DNA of 64,000 nucleotides from Parus major. Its lineage: Eukaryota > Chordata > Aves > Passeriformes > Paridae. Positions 33,153 to 46,415 of this stretch are shown here, one piece after another. Location of the stretch: the NCBI RefSeq assembly GCF_001522545.3, contig NC_031768.1, forward strand, positions 86,493,566-86,557,565, read 5' to 3'. Every line of letters begins with the position of its first letter. Position 1 is the stretch's first letter. A program made the position numbers and the translations under genes. The notes under the pieces were generated by a model. That model had not been told where the DNA came from and made no database searches. It was given only the letters and a program-made list of their open reading frames with translations.

Positions 33153-36100
33153 AAACAAATTAGTGACTAGATCCCTGTTACCTGGAAAGAATAGTTTAAA
33201 AAATGCTTTCCTAAATATATTTTTTGATTATGTCTAATGGGTTTCCCCAAAAAAAGTGTGCATGATGACGGAGTCGAAAGAAAACAAATCAGTCTTTGAA
33301 CACCGCGTAAAAATAAAAACGTTAAATTCTTTAAAAGAATTAAGCTACAACAGATCTTGTTCTGTTCAATAAATTAACACCTACTGGACAGTCCTGATTG
33401 AAAGGATCAGAATAGGTTCCATTGAATAGTTGTACATTTCCTGCTTCTCTTGGTTGAAGGTCTGTACCAGGTCACTGTATCTAATAGTGTTGAAAAGAAT
33501 TGTGTGTATGGAGATGAGAGTGGGAAGGGAGAATTTGCCCTAAACCCTCAGAAAGTTATTTTAAAATTAGTTTTTAGATTTTTTTTTCTTTCAAAATGTT
33601 TAGCTTTCCCATCCTCCACCCAGATCATAGCAGATCAGTCTGGCATTTTATGCTTTTTTTCTTTTGTGCCTCTGAACCTTTGGTGTTGAAATTGGATGGT
33701 CCCTGACTTTATGGCACTAATGCAAATGCACAGAGACTATTTGTGTTCGACTGCGTGAACTTCTGTGCCACAGCACTGATGAGCTGGGAGCTCAGTGAAG
33801 AGCAACAGAAGTGATTAGGTGACTACAGGGAATTTTTAAAATGCTATTAAAAAGCACTAGCTTACTGATGAGTGAAAAGGGTTTGCTCTGGAGTAGCTAG
33901 AGTACCTAAAAGACTATTGACGGGATCCCAGGCAATGTGCTGGCCAAAGTGAAAGAGCTGGCTCAAATTGCCCAAAGTAGATGGGTTTGGGTTGAGTATT
34001 AAGGTGTGATTTCTTCCAGCAAAGGTCCACGTAGATTGTAGAAAGTCATGGAAGCCCTACTGGTAATGACATTTAAAAATATGACTAGGGAAGCTTAAAG
34101 AAATACACCGACGAAAATCCTGCAATTGACCAGGGGCTGTAAGCCAGATGTTGTCTAAATAAAGGTGCCCATCCCCCTCATTTCATTTCTAGTCTTACCA
34201 ACAACTGGGGGAGGGACTGCCTTCCTGACAGAAAATCTATCTTGGGTCTGCTCTGTTACAACCAAGACTGGTTGATATCCAAGGAAAGGAAGTGGTGTAT
34301 TGTACTCACTCCATTCTAAATGTAATCCTTTGGTTTTGAGGTTGGACGTGGTTGTAACAAGAGCAGCGAGCCCCAGCATCCACACTGAAATATAAATAAG
34401 CCTTTGAGACACTGAGGAGGCAGGATGAACTCTGAGATTTATGTGTTGTTGCTTTCATCTCTGGCACGAAAAATAATACAAACATGCATTAGAAAGAGAT
34501 GCTATGAGCCTGAAATATCTTTCTACCATAACCTGCTTGGCCTTCCCTTTTCCTCTTAAGACTATTTCTGTTCTGCTGAAGCATTAGTGGCACATAATGT
34601 TCCCATTTCCTGAGGGTGGAAACATCGAACTGGAAATGCAGGATGGAGGAGGAGGAGGAGGGAAGGACCTGAGAACAAAATTGGCTGCTCTTCAGGCTCT
34701 GCCAGTGGCAAGTTCAAATTTTTGGTGGAGCTCTCTAACCATTTTTGCTACACATGGGCTCCTTGTGATCCTTCACTGAACTCAGGTAATTGTTCTAAGC
34801 AGTCATTGCCATTCAGATCATCTCTTCTTTCCAACCTTCGTCTGACTTCTTTTCTTCAAGCTACCATTTCTGCTTCATTTTCCTCTCAATTGTCTCGGAA
34901 ATGAAGAACCAGTTTTGGGCAGCTTGATTCCCAAAACCAAAGGAAAACCTGGACAAAGCCTTGAATCAGCATGAATCATTAGTGTTGTTCTCTAAGTAAA
35001 TAATCTAGATGTTGACAAAAGTTAAAATAAACTTAAAGACCAAGTGAGATGTTTCTGAAGTCCAGTAGGACTTCTGTAGTATCTGTTCCTGTTACTCAGT
35101 TCAGTCGTTTTAGCAGTGAGACCAAGGCATTAAGAGGAAAGACAACTGAGTCTGAATGAATATTACAGATTTCAAGACTGAAAGTGAAGACAGCAAAACT
35201 GAAGAAACCATCTATTTTCTCAAAGTCTTTCCAGTGTAAGTTCTAGGTCTCATAGTTCTTTTCTCTGTGTTCTTGAGAGATTGCTGCCACGGTAGCTCCC
35301 TCAATTGCCTGGTATGGCACAGTGAAGTAATACTTCCTGCAAAAATGGTTGTTGACAGATTGTAGTAAGTGTTGGTGTGCACTTCTCAGAGTATGACCAG
35401 CACAGTGCAGGGTTGTTTCATGATGTTTTAGTACCTAACATGAACATGAGACTCAAAATAATGGTAGAACAGACAGAATTCCCATCTAGGCAAACAGTGG
35501 TCATAAAAGAATGAAGGCTGTGTGGTAGCACTCTTCTCTGAGCCATTTTCTCCCTCCCTCATAGCTTCCTAGTTTTGTGCATATATTTCCACATCAAACG
35601 CTCTAATTTACATGCTGGAGCTAAAGCTTGTATATTGTACAGCCTGTTGGTGCAGTCAGCAAAATGTAAGGGAATCAGCTTGACTGAATATAATTTTTTA
35701 TTCTCATTACCATTTGGGGAATATGTTATGTTACAGCCCTCTGTTGGGGCAACCTTATGAACTCAAAAACTGGTATTTGCAATTCTTTGGGGTTATAACT
35801 ATGGAGATGGAAGGTAGCTGGTAATCACCTGCATGGAGTGAAGGTAGGAGAGTAGGTTTGGACAGCAAGGTCAAGGAAGTGAAAAAGTCAGTAAAGTGAT
35901 CGTGCTTCAGTGCTTTTATGCCTTGTTGTTTTACAAAGAAGCATTCTTGCTTCTCTTAACAGGAATAAAAACTGTGATGATAAATAGTGCTAGTAATTAA
36001 ATAGTTTTAAAAGTAGCCTCTATCTGTGAGTGCATGAAGCCTACAATTTGTGAACCAAGCTCTATGACAGCCCAAGGCTGTGAAACTGATTAAAATGGAA

Positions 36101-37110
36101 AAAAGTAGTTTTAATTAACCCTTAAATTATGAAGCACATTCTCTGAAAACCCAAGCTGCCTCATTGAAGCCAGAAAGGAGGTTAATAAAAAGAGCTTCAC
36201 TTAAATTAAGATGCTTTAATATTATTAGTCCTTTCTGTAATCTGTTTTGAAATGACAGTTTCTCTCATGGAATGAAAGGCAATTTCAAAATGATGGGAAT
36301 TCCCATAGAAGAGAAACATTATCTTTTAACCGGCTGTCATTGCTGCCACTATATCCCAATAGACAACATAACCTTGGATACTGTGAATACGAATAACATG
36401 CATTTTCTGCTTATGCTAAACATTTCTTACTGTAAAACCCTCATGAAGTCAAAAGGAAAATTAGAGATGAAGACAGTAAGCATATTTTTGCGAAAAATGA
36501 AGTTCTTTACTGCAGCTGAAGAAAATATTAATCCTTACTAAAGGATTTTTCAAACTGGTCCACAATGAGCAGTTTAAGAAAAGTATCTTCAGCTTGTTCT
36601 TTTTTTTCCTCTCCATTGTGTCTTTTGAGTGTTTATGCATGGATCTTGGTTCATATGTTTCTAGACATGACATGTAAGGCTACATTCTTAAGTTACAGAG
36701 GGAAAGAGCATTAGTATAAACATCTCTTTTCTTAGACTTATTCATATCTTAGTTTTGCAAGCCACTATCACTTTTGCTCCTGTTCTACCCTTCAGGCCTT
36801 TTATTTTTTTTCTAGTGTCCTGAGAGTGCCTTTAAGGCTGTTTTGCCTCTCTGTGTTTGGGTTGTCTGTGCAGATTTGCAGTTGCATTTGCAGACTTGGT
36901 CAGCAAATGTCAAGGTGGTTTTTCTGATTTGTGGCATTGCTTGACTGGCCATTGTAAACACTGTGCTTGGCTTCTTTACCGCTTTCCATCCATTACAAAT
37001 CAGAAATTCGTCTATAATAACTTTAATTTCACTTGAAGAAAAAAAAAATGCATGATCAGCATTGCTGAGTAGATGAGAACATGATTTTTGGGACATTCTC
37101 TTTACGTCAC
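33153..37110. other. Presumed EPHB6 5' intron, no exon recognised
   Basis: The sequence is AT-rich and otherwise unremarkable. A GGA repeat lies at about 34645-34662. No exon or RNA gene was recognised. Confidence 0.4.
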
Positions 37111-37295
37111 TGTCATGATTTAACCCCAGCTGGCAGCTAAGCAGCACACAGCTGCTCGTTTAGCCCATACCCTTCCACCCCTCAGTGTGATGGGAAGGAG
37201 AATGGGAAAAAGGTAAAAGACATGGGTTGACAGAACAGCAATAAGAACAGTTTAATGACTGGAATAAAATAATAATACTGTGATGGTGATGATGA

Positions 37296-37964
37296 NNNNN
37301 NNNNNNNNNNNNNNNNNNNNNNNNNNNNNNNNNNNNNNNNNNNNNNNNNNNNNNNNNNNNNNNNNNNNNNNNNNNNNNNNNNNNNNNNNNNNNNNNNNNN
37401 NNNNNNNNNNNNNNNNNNNNNNNNNNNNNNNNNNNNNNNNNNNNNNNNNNNNNNNNNNNNNNNNNNNNNNNNNNNNNNNNNNNNNNNNNNNNNNNNNNNN
37501 NNNNNNNNNNNNNNNNNNNNNNNNNNNNNNNNNNNNNNNNNNNNNNNNNNNNNNNNNNNNNNNNNNNNNNNNNNNNNNNNNNNNNNNNNNNNNNNNNNNN
37601 NNNNNNNNNNNNNNNNNNNNNNNNNNNNNNNNNNNNNNNNNNNNNNNNNNNNNNNNNNNNNNNNNNNNNNNNNNNNNNNNNNNNNNNNNNNNNNNNNNNN
37701 NNNNNNNNNNNNNNNNNNNNNNNNNNNNNNNNNNNNNNNNNNNNNNNNNNNNNNNNNNNNNNNNNNNNNNNNNNNNNNNNNNNNNNNNNNNNNNNNNNNN
37801 NNNNNNNNNNNNNNNNNNNNNNNNNNNNNNNNNNNNNNNNNNNNNNNNNNNNNNNNNNNNNNNNNNNNNNNNNNNNNNNNNNNNNNNNNNNNNNNNNNNN
37901 NNNNNNNNNNNNNNNNNNNNNNNNNNNNNNNNNNNNNNNNNNNNNNNNNNNNNNNNNNNNNNNN
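37296..37964. other. Assembly gap (669 N)
   Basis: The gap lies inside LTR copy 2, between GATGGTGATGATGA and (AAGGG)n. Its stated length would make this LTR longer than copies 1 and 3. Confidence 0.95.
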
Positions 37965-38030
37965 AAGGGAAGGGAAGGGAAGGGAAGGGAAGGGAAGGGA
38001 AGGGAAGGGAAGGGAAGGGAAGGGAAGGGA
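37965..38030. repeat. (AAGGG)n pentamer microsatellite
   Basis: Thirteen AAGGG units run without error from the gap edge to GAGGTGTAAACC. The gap probably hides more units. Reverse-strand open frames reading SLPFP repeats come from this array. Confidence 0.95.
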
Positions 38031-38408
38031 GGTGTAAACCCCAGAAAACACAGCTGATGCATGGTACAGTTGCTCACCACCTGCTGATGGATGCCCAGCA
38101 CATCCCTGAGCAGTAATCAACAGATCCTGGCCACCTCCCCTCTGTTTATGCACTGTGCATGACTTCCAAAGTGTGGAATACCTCTTCAGCCTGTTCAGGA
38201 CAGCTGTTCCTGGCCTTGCTCCCTCCCAGCTTCTTGTCCATCTCCTCAATGGCAGAGCATGGGAAATTGAAAAGTTCTTGATTTAGAGTGATCTTTACTT
38301 AGCAACAACTAAAACATCTGTGTTATTAAGAGTACTCTCAATCCAAAACGCAGCACTCTGCCAGCTCCTAAGAAGAAATTTAACTCTATCCCAGCCAAAA
38401 CCAGGACA

Positions 38409-41400
38409 GTAACACATCCTCTGTTTAATAACTATTTGTGAAAATGTGTTATTTCCCTTTCCCTTTCAAATACCAAAATAGGATGCATATTTTTTCTTGT
38501 TTTCAGATGTCTTCTGTTGTAAAATTTCAGTGAATTTTAGGGTGTTTGTTTAAACTTGCGTCAGAGGAGGAAGTGTCAATTTTCAAAGAATTTTTAGTAC
38601 CACAGATTATTTTCACCTAGAAGTAAATAATGTGGTGATCTTCAAGGACACTTGAGTCTAGTATTCTAAACTTAAAATTTTGTGTTTAGAGTTTTGGGAA
38701 TACAACATTTTACACAGTGCTTGACAAAGGTTTGCTGCTGTGCCCTGGAGTTTGTGAATTGTGTATTTTTTTCCTCGCTGAAGCCTTATGTCTTCCTTTT
38801 GTACAGATGAAAGTATAATTGTCAAAGATAAATTATACTTGAAGCTGATAACATCATATTTATTTCCACACAGATAAAGGTGCAGAGATCTGTGCACAGT
38901 TGTACTGAGAGAAGTATCCTGAGAAATTAGGATACAATCAATAGCAGGACAGTGAAACCATACCCAGTGGGTACAGTTGTCATCTTCTCTTACCATCAAA
39001 GAAGATAAATGTGATGGACAGCTGTTAATTAATTTCTCCCTGTTTGAGAACTCTCCTTTATTTACTGTATAAAAATTCAAAGGGAGTAATTTCTGTATCA
39101 CTTCAATTCCTGTTATATTTTAGAAGTTTCTATCAGGAAGTAATGGATAACATAAAGAAAAATTAATTTCTTCACATTTTTCATTCTATAATGCTGTTAA
39201 TATTCTAGATTTTGCTTCCAGGTGTTAATGTTAGAAACTTGACTAAAATTGCCAGTGTCTCTTTGAAAGCTACATAAATCTCTATAAAAATTATCAGTGA
39301 AGCCAAATCTTGTGAGGTAGAAAGATTTTTTTTCAGGAACTTAAAATTGTGTTTAATATGTATGTAATTCAAGTACATACTAGATGGAAGAAAGAATCTG
39401 TATCTTTAATTAGAATATTTTTTTAAATTTCTGTAGTTTCAAGTGATCAGTGTCTATCTTTGTTAGGCATAGCAAAACATGATGTGGAGGCATTGAGAAA
39501 GTCTCCAGAAACACAGGGCAGCTGTGAATGAATTTTGCTTGGGAGGAGAGACTAGATTTACAAGCTAAGCTGTAAAGCTACTCTAGCCAAGTGTGTGTCA
39601 TGGCAGAGAAGGGAGATTTGAGGGAAAGCACTGTAGTTATCTAAAGAGATGCTAACCTGGCCTCCTGTGTGGCTTGGGAGACGGCACAGAGGCTCGGAAT
39701 CTCCCCAGACACCTTTGGGCTGCTCCTAGGAGTCATCGGGAGGGAGCTGTTCAGCTGTCCATAGCTCCCTTTTTTAATTAGTGCAGATCTTAGCTGGTGA
39801 TTCAGCTCAGTCCACTGACTGCCGAGGTCACTGGAGTGATTGTGCTTCTAAGTTGGGCACCCTATTTGAGCTCAAGGGTTTAATAAAAATTCATGAAAAT
39901 AAGCGTCTCTTTCTTCCTTGTAAGAGCTATGGAGGTTCTTAATTTGGATTCCACTAGGAAATGTATAATCAGGGCATGGAAGATCAGCTTCAAGACTCCT
40001 GATGTTTCCATGGTAAACAAGGAAATGAATGCCTTTCTTTGGAGAACATTCTGAATCAGCTTTTGGAGTGTCATTGTAAACTTAAGGGATCCCAAGAGAG
40101 ACAGACACAACTCTATCTAAATAATCTGTAGGAAGTAAATGATCAAGCCAGCTAGAAGAAATATTTTATGAAGTATGCTCTTGAGGAATAGTTATTAGTT
40201 ATACATTTCATCTAGAGCATTGCTCTCAAAATTAAATAAATCAACAGACTGTAAAAAAATCCATAAGGCTTTTTTTGATAAATTCTACTCTCAGATATTT
40301 TCAAAGTAGTTTGGAGTCATTAAAAATAATCTAAATTAGTAACAGAGGATGAAAGGATATACAGAAACTATCAAAATGAGCTATTTATTTAATCAGTCAT
40401 TTTTCTGTGGTGCTTTATGTGCCCCAGTAACAGAATTTTTGAAGAAAACACATTAACTTCATTATATTAAAACCCTGAGGGATAAATTATGTGTTTCTCC
40501 CCCCCATTCACTTCCTGTTTGGGGCGTAGAAAGATTTCTATGAATAGCAGTTATTGTAATTATTGTCTAAGAAAGAAGGTAGGCAGTATTATGTCATGCT
40601 CAGAGTTCTGGACAGGCACTGAGTGACAGCTTTTCACAACAGCATCATGAGATTTATCCCAGTGAGATGAATGACCATTGCTGCAAGGGCATCCCAGTGG
40701 CAAAAGAGAAATTACAGTAGGACAGAAATGGGAGCAACAAAGGAGGGGGGGAGGCCTTTTGCTTGATGTGTAATACTATCATGATTCCCTATTTATCATG
40801 AATGAGAGGTATTAATTCCACATTTTGTACTCTGCCTAAATGTGATGAATCAGTGTGCGGCACAAATTAATTGGAATAGTAGTTTATTGACTCTCCCAGA
40901 TGTTGTGCTCATTTATCTTTTTAATGGTACTTGCTGAGGGATAATATTAAGCTGATATGAGTCACAGTGCAAAATGTGCAGGAGGAGGAAAGACTGTGTT
41001 TGCAAAGGTACAGCATTTTCTCTACTCTGGAGAATTTTTGAGGTGCATTTATTTTGCGTCTAGATCCTTTGTGTGAGGAAGAAGTATGACAAATACGGGG
41101 AAAGTTTGTGGAATCAAGTGTAGCACAGGGAAGTTAGACCCGTATTATGATTTCTACTGTGAAATAAGCCTAGAGGAGTCAGTTAACAATGAACGAGGAA
41201 GAAGCATTGTTCCTGTGGGAGGAAACAAGATGATTTGGAAAAGTTCTTGGAACAGATAAGAAGAATTGAAAGCATAAAAAATTTGGCACTGTTACGATTT
41301 CAGCTGCTATTAGTAGAACAATTTAAAATACGTAAAAATACTTAGTTGCACGAGGATAGATATCTTTCCAAATCTGTTTCAAGTTCAAGACAGGGATTGG

Positions 41401-44400
41401 GTGAATTCCTAAAGAGATACTAAAGGCAAGGAATTAGGGGATATTCTCTAGTAATCTTTGTCTTGTATTTGTGGATACCAGAGGAAGAGTAGGGAAGAGG
41501 GTCACACAGAGGCCAGGCTTGCAAGTCGTCTGCACACAGCACCTCTTCCTGGCACTGGAGACACGAAGAAAACTTGGCTTTAGGTGGACATTAATCCGCT
41601 TCTCTGTTTTCTTGAATTTTAAAATGTACAACTCAAAGAAACAGCTATATTCAGGCCCTCATCTTTTCTCCAGAAAGCTTGTGCAGTACCTGAGCAATTC
41701 TAGCTTTTTTCTTAATTCTAAATGCGTGCTTGAATTCCTCCTGTGGAAGCCAGACAGATGCATGGTTCAGAAGAATGTTTAATGCTATAACATGTCAGGT
41801 TCTGCAGGTGGTGTCTGTCAGAGGGAAACAGGGCCACTGCACATTGTTTTCTGATCTGTGACTACATATTGTCTGTGTAGTAAGCTAGAACATTCTTCAG
41901 TGAAGGTCTGTCTAAAGTTTTGTGGTTGGAGTCAAAAGGTTAAGAAAAGGAGGGGTTTTGTTCAAAGCTTAGGTCCAGAAGAGCCTGTGGCCAGCACAGA
42001 ATTAACACAGTTCATCTAGCTGTCACTGTTTTTGATCAGTCTGAGTGCCATGCAAACCTCAGAAGAATAAAAAAGCAGTCCATTCTAAGGAGACCCCTCA
42101 GGTTTGTCATGTGCATGACCACCTCCATCAAGGCTCCAGACATATTGGGGTATTCTAAAATAAATGACTGCACAAACCTTGGAGCAAACCTCCTTCCTTG
42201 CTAACAAAAACACATGCATTGATGGAAGGGAATTCTCAATTAATGCCGACCTGTTTAGCAGCACTGGTGCCCTATGGCTCTTCAGGTGTCATCGCTGACA
42301 GTGCTTGAACTTTGAGGGAATCCTTTATTTGCATAAAGAAGCTGCTGCAAAGGTACTGGCTGCTTGAAATGCTTTGCCACAGCTTAGGTACATCATGGGC
42401 AGACAGCAGCCCTCTTTGTGACAGGAATCTCACAAGCACAGAACTGTACTACTGTCAGTTGTTTTAGCACATGTGGGAGCACTATCACTGTCTCTTCTGT
42501 AGCACTGAGCATCATTTCCCTGGAGATGGTACTGAAGCATTCCCACTTCAAGACTGAGTTCAGAAAAAGTGAGAAATTACAGCACTGGCCCTGTCTGGTG
42601 AGAATAAACAGGACTTAAACAGTGCCAGTCAAGCCAGGCATGCTGTTTCACATTCAAGGCTTTCCAGCTGAAATGGCTTGTGTTTTCAGTCTTGGGTAGA
42701 AGAAGCTTTGAGGTGCTTGGCAAGAGCTGACTCTCTTCTGTTGAGATAGAAACAGAAGACAGCAAAGGAGATTCTGATGACATATAAGGAAAGAAAAAAA
42801 AAATACCCAGTAAAAAAAAATCTAAAATGACCCTGTTCAACACTGCTACAGAAGCCCAAAAAGTTGGGGAATCTCCATCCTTGGTGGTGTTCAAAACTCA
42901 TGTTGACAAGCTTCCCAAAGAACTCTTCTCCCTTGCTGGTTGTTTAGCTAAGAAACCAGGATTCTTGAAAATAGTGGTGGTGATTGTATTTCTCTCTTTA
43001 ACTGAGATCTCAAACATAAATTTTGGTAATCTAGGTACCACAGTGATGATGCCAAAGTAAACAGTCATGATAGCTTTGGTGAATGATGTAGGGAGACAAC
43101 CCAGAAACTTCCAACTTCCATCTCTTGGAGCTTCGTGCTACAGTAAAAGTCATATGTGACTGATGTTTTCTGACTGCTTGGGATCTTCACAGTTTTATAA
43201 GTTTGAATCATTAAAAGGCATTTTGATCCTCTGGAACTGTCACTTCTCAGATGCTTTAAAATTTTCAGGACTTCCCAGGAGATGGAGATCATTCCACTAG
43301 CTAAGGAAATTTATGCCTAAAAATGGGTTAAATCCTTTAAGGAAAGGTTAGCATAAGAGGATTGACAGCTGGTACATGAGTGGTAAGTTCATGTACTTGG
43401 AGGAGAGAAAGGATGAGAAGCAGTATTTAAGTTTATCAAAGGATCCTGTGCACAGAAGATGTATTGCTTTACAGTTGGATTTGGAGGAGAGTGGGGAATA
43501 GTGGACTCCATACTCAATAGCAAAGGGAAGTAATCTTGCTGAAAGCAGTTTTGGAAGAAGTAACTAGCTGAGAAGGCCATGGAAAGATGCTTGTGTGGAC
43601 AAGAGAAGAGGGTGGTTTGAAAGTTGGGATGGTTTGAGGTTTCTGTTTACGTAGTTTGGGGTAGGGTAGAAGTGGTAGGAGAACTGAAGAATGAAAGATG
43701 AGCGTCTCTGGGTGTAGTCAGATTCTGTACACATCAAGTGCTAGGGGGAAGGGCAGGGCAGTGGTTAGCAATTTAGGGGCTCAGTACTCTTTAATTCACA
43801 GAGGCTAGTGCTTCCCTCCTACTCTCCCTTAAATGCTTCCATAATGTTCTCTCTATCCTTCACTGTGGAGTAAGCATTTTTCATTGAGGTGTGGAAGAGG
43901 CAGAATAAAAATAAAAATATAAAAACTAAAACAACTAAAAAAAAATACCTTTTTTATCTACTAAATCACTACCAGCTTTTTGATTTAACCACAGTTTATT
44001 TCAGGGAAAATAATTGCCAGTCTAATCCTGACAAAGGCTGTATGATTCCTCTTGGAGAGCAGTGTAACTTTGGTGGGATACAGGGCCAACCAGGATAAGG
44101 CAAAGAGATGTTGTAAGAGAGATGTGCAGGTGAGGAGAGCAGCAGAAGAACAGCTGGTTTCCTTGGAGCCAGAATTTGTTTCGTGTACGAGGGGTTTTTT
44201 AGTTATATCTTTTCTGTGGCAATTTCAATGCTATGGCCTGAGATCCAGCAGCCAAAGTATATTTGGGTTCAGTTTTCTGCTCTGTGACTCAGAAATTATG
44301 TGACATGAGAAAATCTGAATTGTGAGCTGTTTCCAAGCCTTCTGCAGATAAATGAAGTCCCATTGACAGATATTAAAATATTCTTCAGTTTGTTTGACCT

Positions 44401-46196
44401 CTGTTTCTGCATTTGTTTGCCTTCATTATGAATGCTTCAAAGTCCTCATCTCTTAGGATTTTACTGGCCTAATAAAAAACTTTAAGGTATTATAATATTA
44501 CAGATTGACTGTCAGTACAAATGGTATTTATGTCTCCATGTAGACATGTCTTGCAGGCTTGATTTTGGTGTACGCAGTCTTAGTTTTGGTGGCTCATGCA
44601 GCAGTCTTCACTCCTGTTCCAGGAGAACACTGCTGTGAGCTTGGATAGTTCTTTCTGTAAAGAAGAACATTCTGATCTTTCACCCTGGAATGTTCTCCTT
44701 TCTGCAGTTGCATTCAGTGGTGTTTTTATTCCGTGACATGTCATGTTGTATACATGCTAAATAAACTAATAAGCAGTACCTGTATTATATCCATCCTCAC
44801 ATTTAATCTTCATTTTTCCTCAGTTATACTTAATGGACTTTATTTTTCTCTCTCCTCTGAAGTCATGAATCAAAGTTTTTGCCTCTTGCTGAGATCCCTT
44901 TAGTTTCCTTACATTTTAGTGATGCTCGGAGTGCCTTTGGTTCGTCTGTCTTGGGTGCTTCAGGTTCTTACTTGGGGCAGCAGAAGACAGAACTGTTCCA
45001 TCCTGTCCAGAATTTCTCTCCCTCTCTGGTAAAGCAAATCTAATTGCACTCCACTGCCTTTTCGCATACTCCCCAGGCTGCTTTTTCCTCTGCTATGCCC
45101 AACTTGCTCAAATCCCCTATTGCAAGGCTTTCAGATAATTGCACTGAGTCTGCCCCTTTTAATTACAACTCTCCCCTCCCTCTTTCAGCCAAGTTATTGA
45201 GCCATTTCTGTACATTGCCTGAGACATTTTTCTTTCTCCTTAGCTACGCTTCACTGTGTCACTGAAGATATTGGAGCATTTTCAATGCTCTGCTCAAAGA
45301 GCACCTGAAGAAACAAAACGTACTGGCTTTTTGCATGCAACCTACATATTACTGTGATATTTCTCTGGTGGGCTGAGAATTGGACAGATGGAGCTAGAAT
45401 TACCTTGCTTAGCAAAATTGTTATGCTGTATTGATCTAATGCAATGCTGGATTAAGCGACATGCTGCTCCCTTACTGTAAGATAAGCTTTTATGTCAGGT
45501 TCTTAACGGTGGTGGTAGAGTTTTGTTTGGATTTTTTCCCACTTAAGATAATAAACTTGGACTTGTGTGCTTTTTCTGGCTGTAATGCAGGCTCCCTGTT
45601 TGACCTTAAATATCACAACGTTTGCTTCCTCACGTACGACATATCAATGGGAAAAATACTGTCCAAGTTGGTAGTGTTGTGCAGTCATATGCTTAAAGGG
45701 ACAAATGCCTGCATCTGAAATGCAGTTACAAGTGTGTCAGCTGTGCAGATTTGTTCTGGCAAAAACTCTCCTGTCATGGCTACTGCCCTGCAGAGGCCTT
45801 AAAAGGCAAAGTGTAAATTACAAGAGACAGAATTTGAAAAGCATACAGGGGAAATGGAATGGACACCTTCCAAGAAACATTGCCAAAGATGCAGAAAGGA
45901 CCAGGACTTCAGTAGTAGTACAGCCTATACTGTGGTGGAGATTGAGCATTGATTTGGGAGCCACACTGTCACTGATGCCATGAAAGTCTCAAAATCTGTG
46001 TCTACTGGCAGTGCACAAAGCACCTGTGACTGACTGAAGTCTTGAGGGGTCAGTAGATGGTAAATACTGGGTCTGTGCTACTCCTTTTCGCCTCTAACTT
46101 GGAAGTACTAAATGATGAAGCAGTTGTATAAAAACTGTCAGTTTTGTGTTAGAGTGACCTGATTTCTGTTTCTATCATCTGTTTTTTCTTAAACAG
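38409..46196. other. Presumed EPHB6 5' intron, no exon recognised
   Basis: No coding exon, RNA gene or clear repeat was recognised. A-rich runs lie at about 42790-42825 and 43900-43950. The stretch 40760-40990 has long runs of ordinary-complexity AT-rich sequence that could be a conserved regulatory element, but this cannot be judged without comparison to other birds. Confidence 0.4.
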
Positions 46197-46363
46197 TATT
46201 TCTCTGTGAAGACCTCTGTGCTTTAATTTGGGAAGATACTCAAACACTCCAAGAAATCTCAGACCATTTCAAGGGAGTGGTGTGTGCTTGTTGAAGATGG
46301 TGGTATTTACAGAGAATCTTCATGGATTCTAATGCTGGCATCAGTGCAAGAAGAGTGTCGGGA
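46197..46363 (+). other. EPHB6 5' untranslated part of the first coding exon
   Basis: A polypyrimidine tract and acceptor (CTGTTTTTTCTTAAACAG, ending 46196) show that transcription starts further upstream and that this exon is internal. The leader part holds an upstream ATG in strong context (46297) and a weak-context ATG at 46322 that is in frame with the main start. Confidence 0.6.
46297..46332 (+). promoter_or_regulatory. Upstream ORF in EPHB6 leader
   Basis: An 11-codon frame begins GAAGATGG (A at -3, G at +4, a strong Kozak context) and stops at TAA 46330-46332. It overlaps the weak ATG at 46322 but ends 31 bases before the ATG at 46364. Ribosomes that translate it could resume at 46364, which favours that start. 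Effect on expression is inferred. Confidence 0.45.
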
Positions 46364-46415
46364 ATGGGTTGGCTCTGGATGGTCTTCTTCTTTCATCTAG
46401 TCACCTCATTAGAAG
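46364..46415 (+). CDS. EPHB6 signal-peptide exon (coding part)
   Basis: This encodes MGWLWMVFFFHLVTSLE plus the first base of the next codon, then donor GTAAGA. It is a signal peptide that sends the receptor to the cell surface. The start at 46364 is preferred over the in-frame ATG at 46322 because its context is better (G at -3, G at +4), because the resulting leader has the length and shape of the human EPHB6 leader as I recall it, and because starting at 46322 would add 14 mostly polar residues (MDSNAGISARRVSG). Joining to 56783 restores a Glu codon and gives ...SLEEILLDTT, the normal start of the mature protein. Confidence 0.85.

Larger units (their letters stand above)
37111..38408 (-). 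mobile_element. Solo LTR, copy 2 (sense minus), with gap and microsatellite
   Basis: The plus strand starts TGTCATGATTTAACCCC and ends CCAAAACCAGGACA, so the minus strand reads TGTCCTGGTTTTGG...CATGACA. On the sense strand an ATTAAACTGTTCTTATT polyadenylation-like block lies near 37240-37256. The left 5 bases (GTCAC, 37106-37110) and right 5 bases (GTAAC, 38409-38413) match at four of five, a probable target-site duplication. An assembly gap and (AAGGG)n fill the middle. Shared blocks with copy 1 include TGCTCACCAC, CTCCCTCCCAGCTTCTT and CAATCCAAAACGCA. No retroviral coding frame is present. Confidence 0.85.

Noticed and set aside
37160..38249. Frames of over 270 codons across the fourth gap
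   Set aside because: Mostly undetermined bases plus AAGGG repeats and LTR sequence.
44662..44677. Glucocorticoid-response-like AGAACATTCTGATCT
   Set aside because: One half-site is imperfect and a single match in 64 kb is expected by chance.
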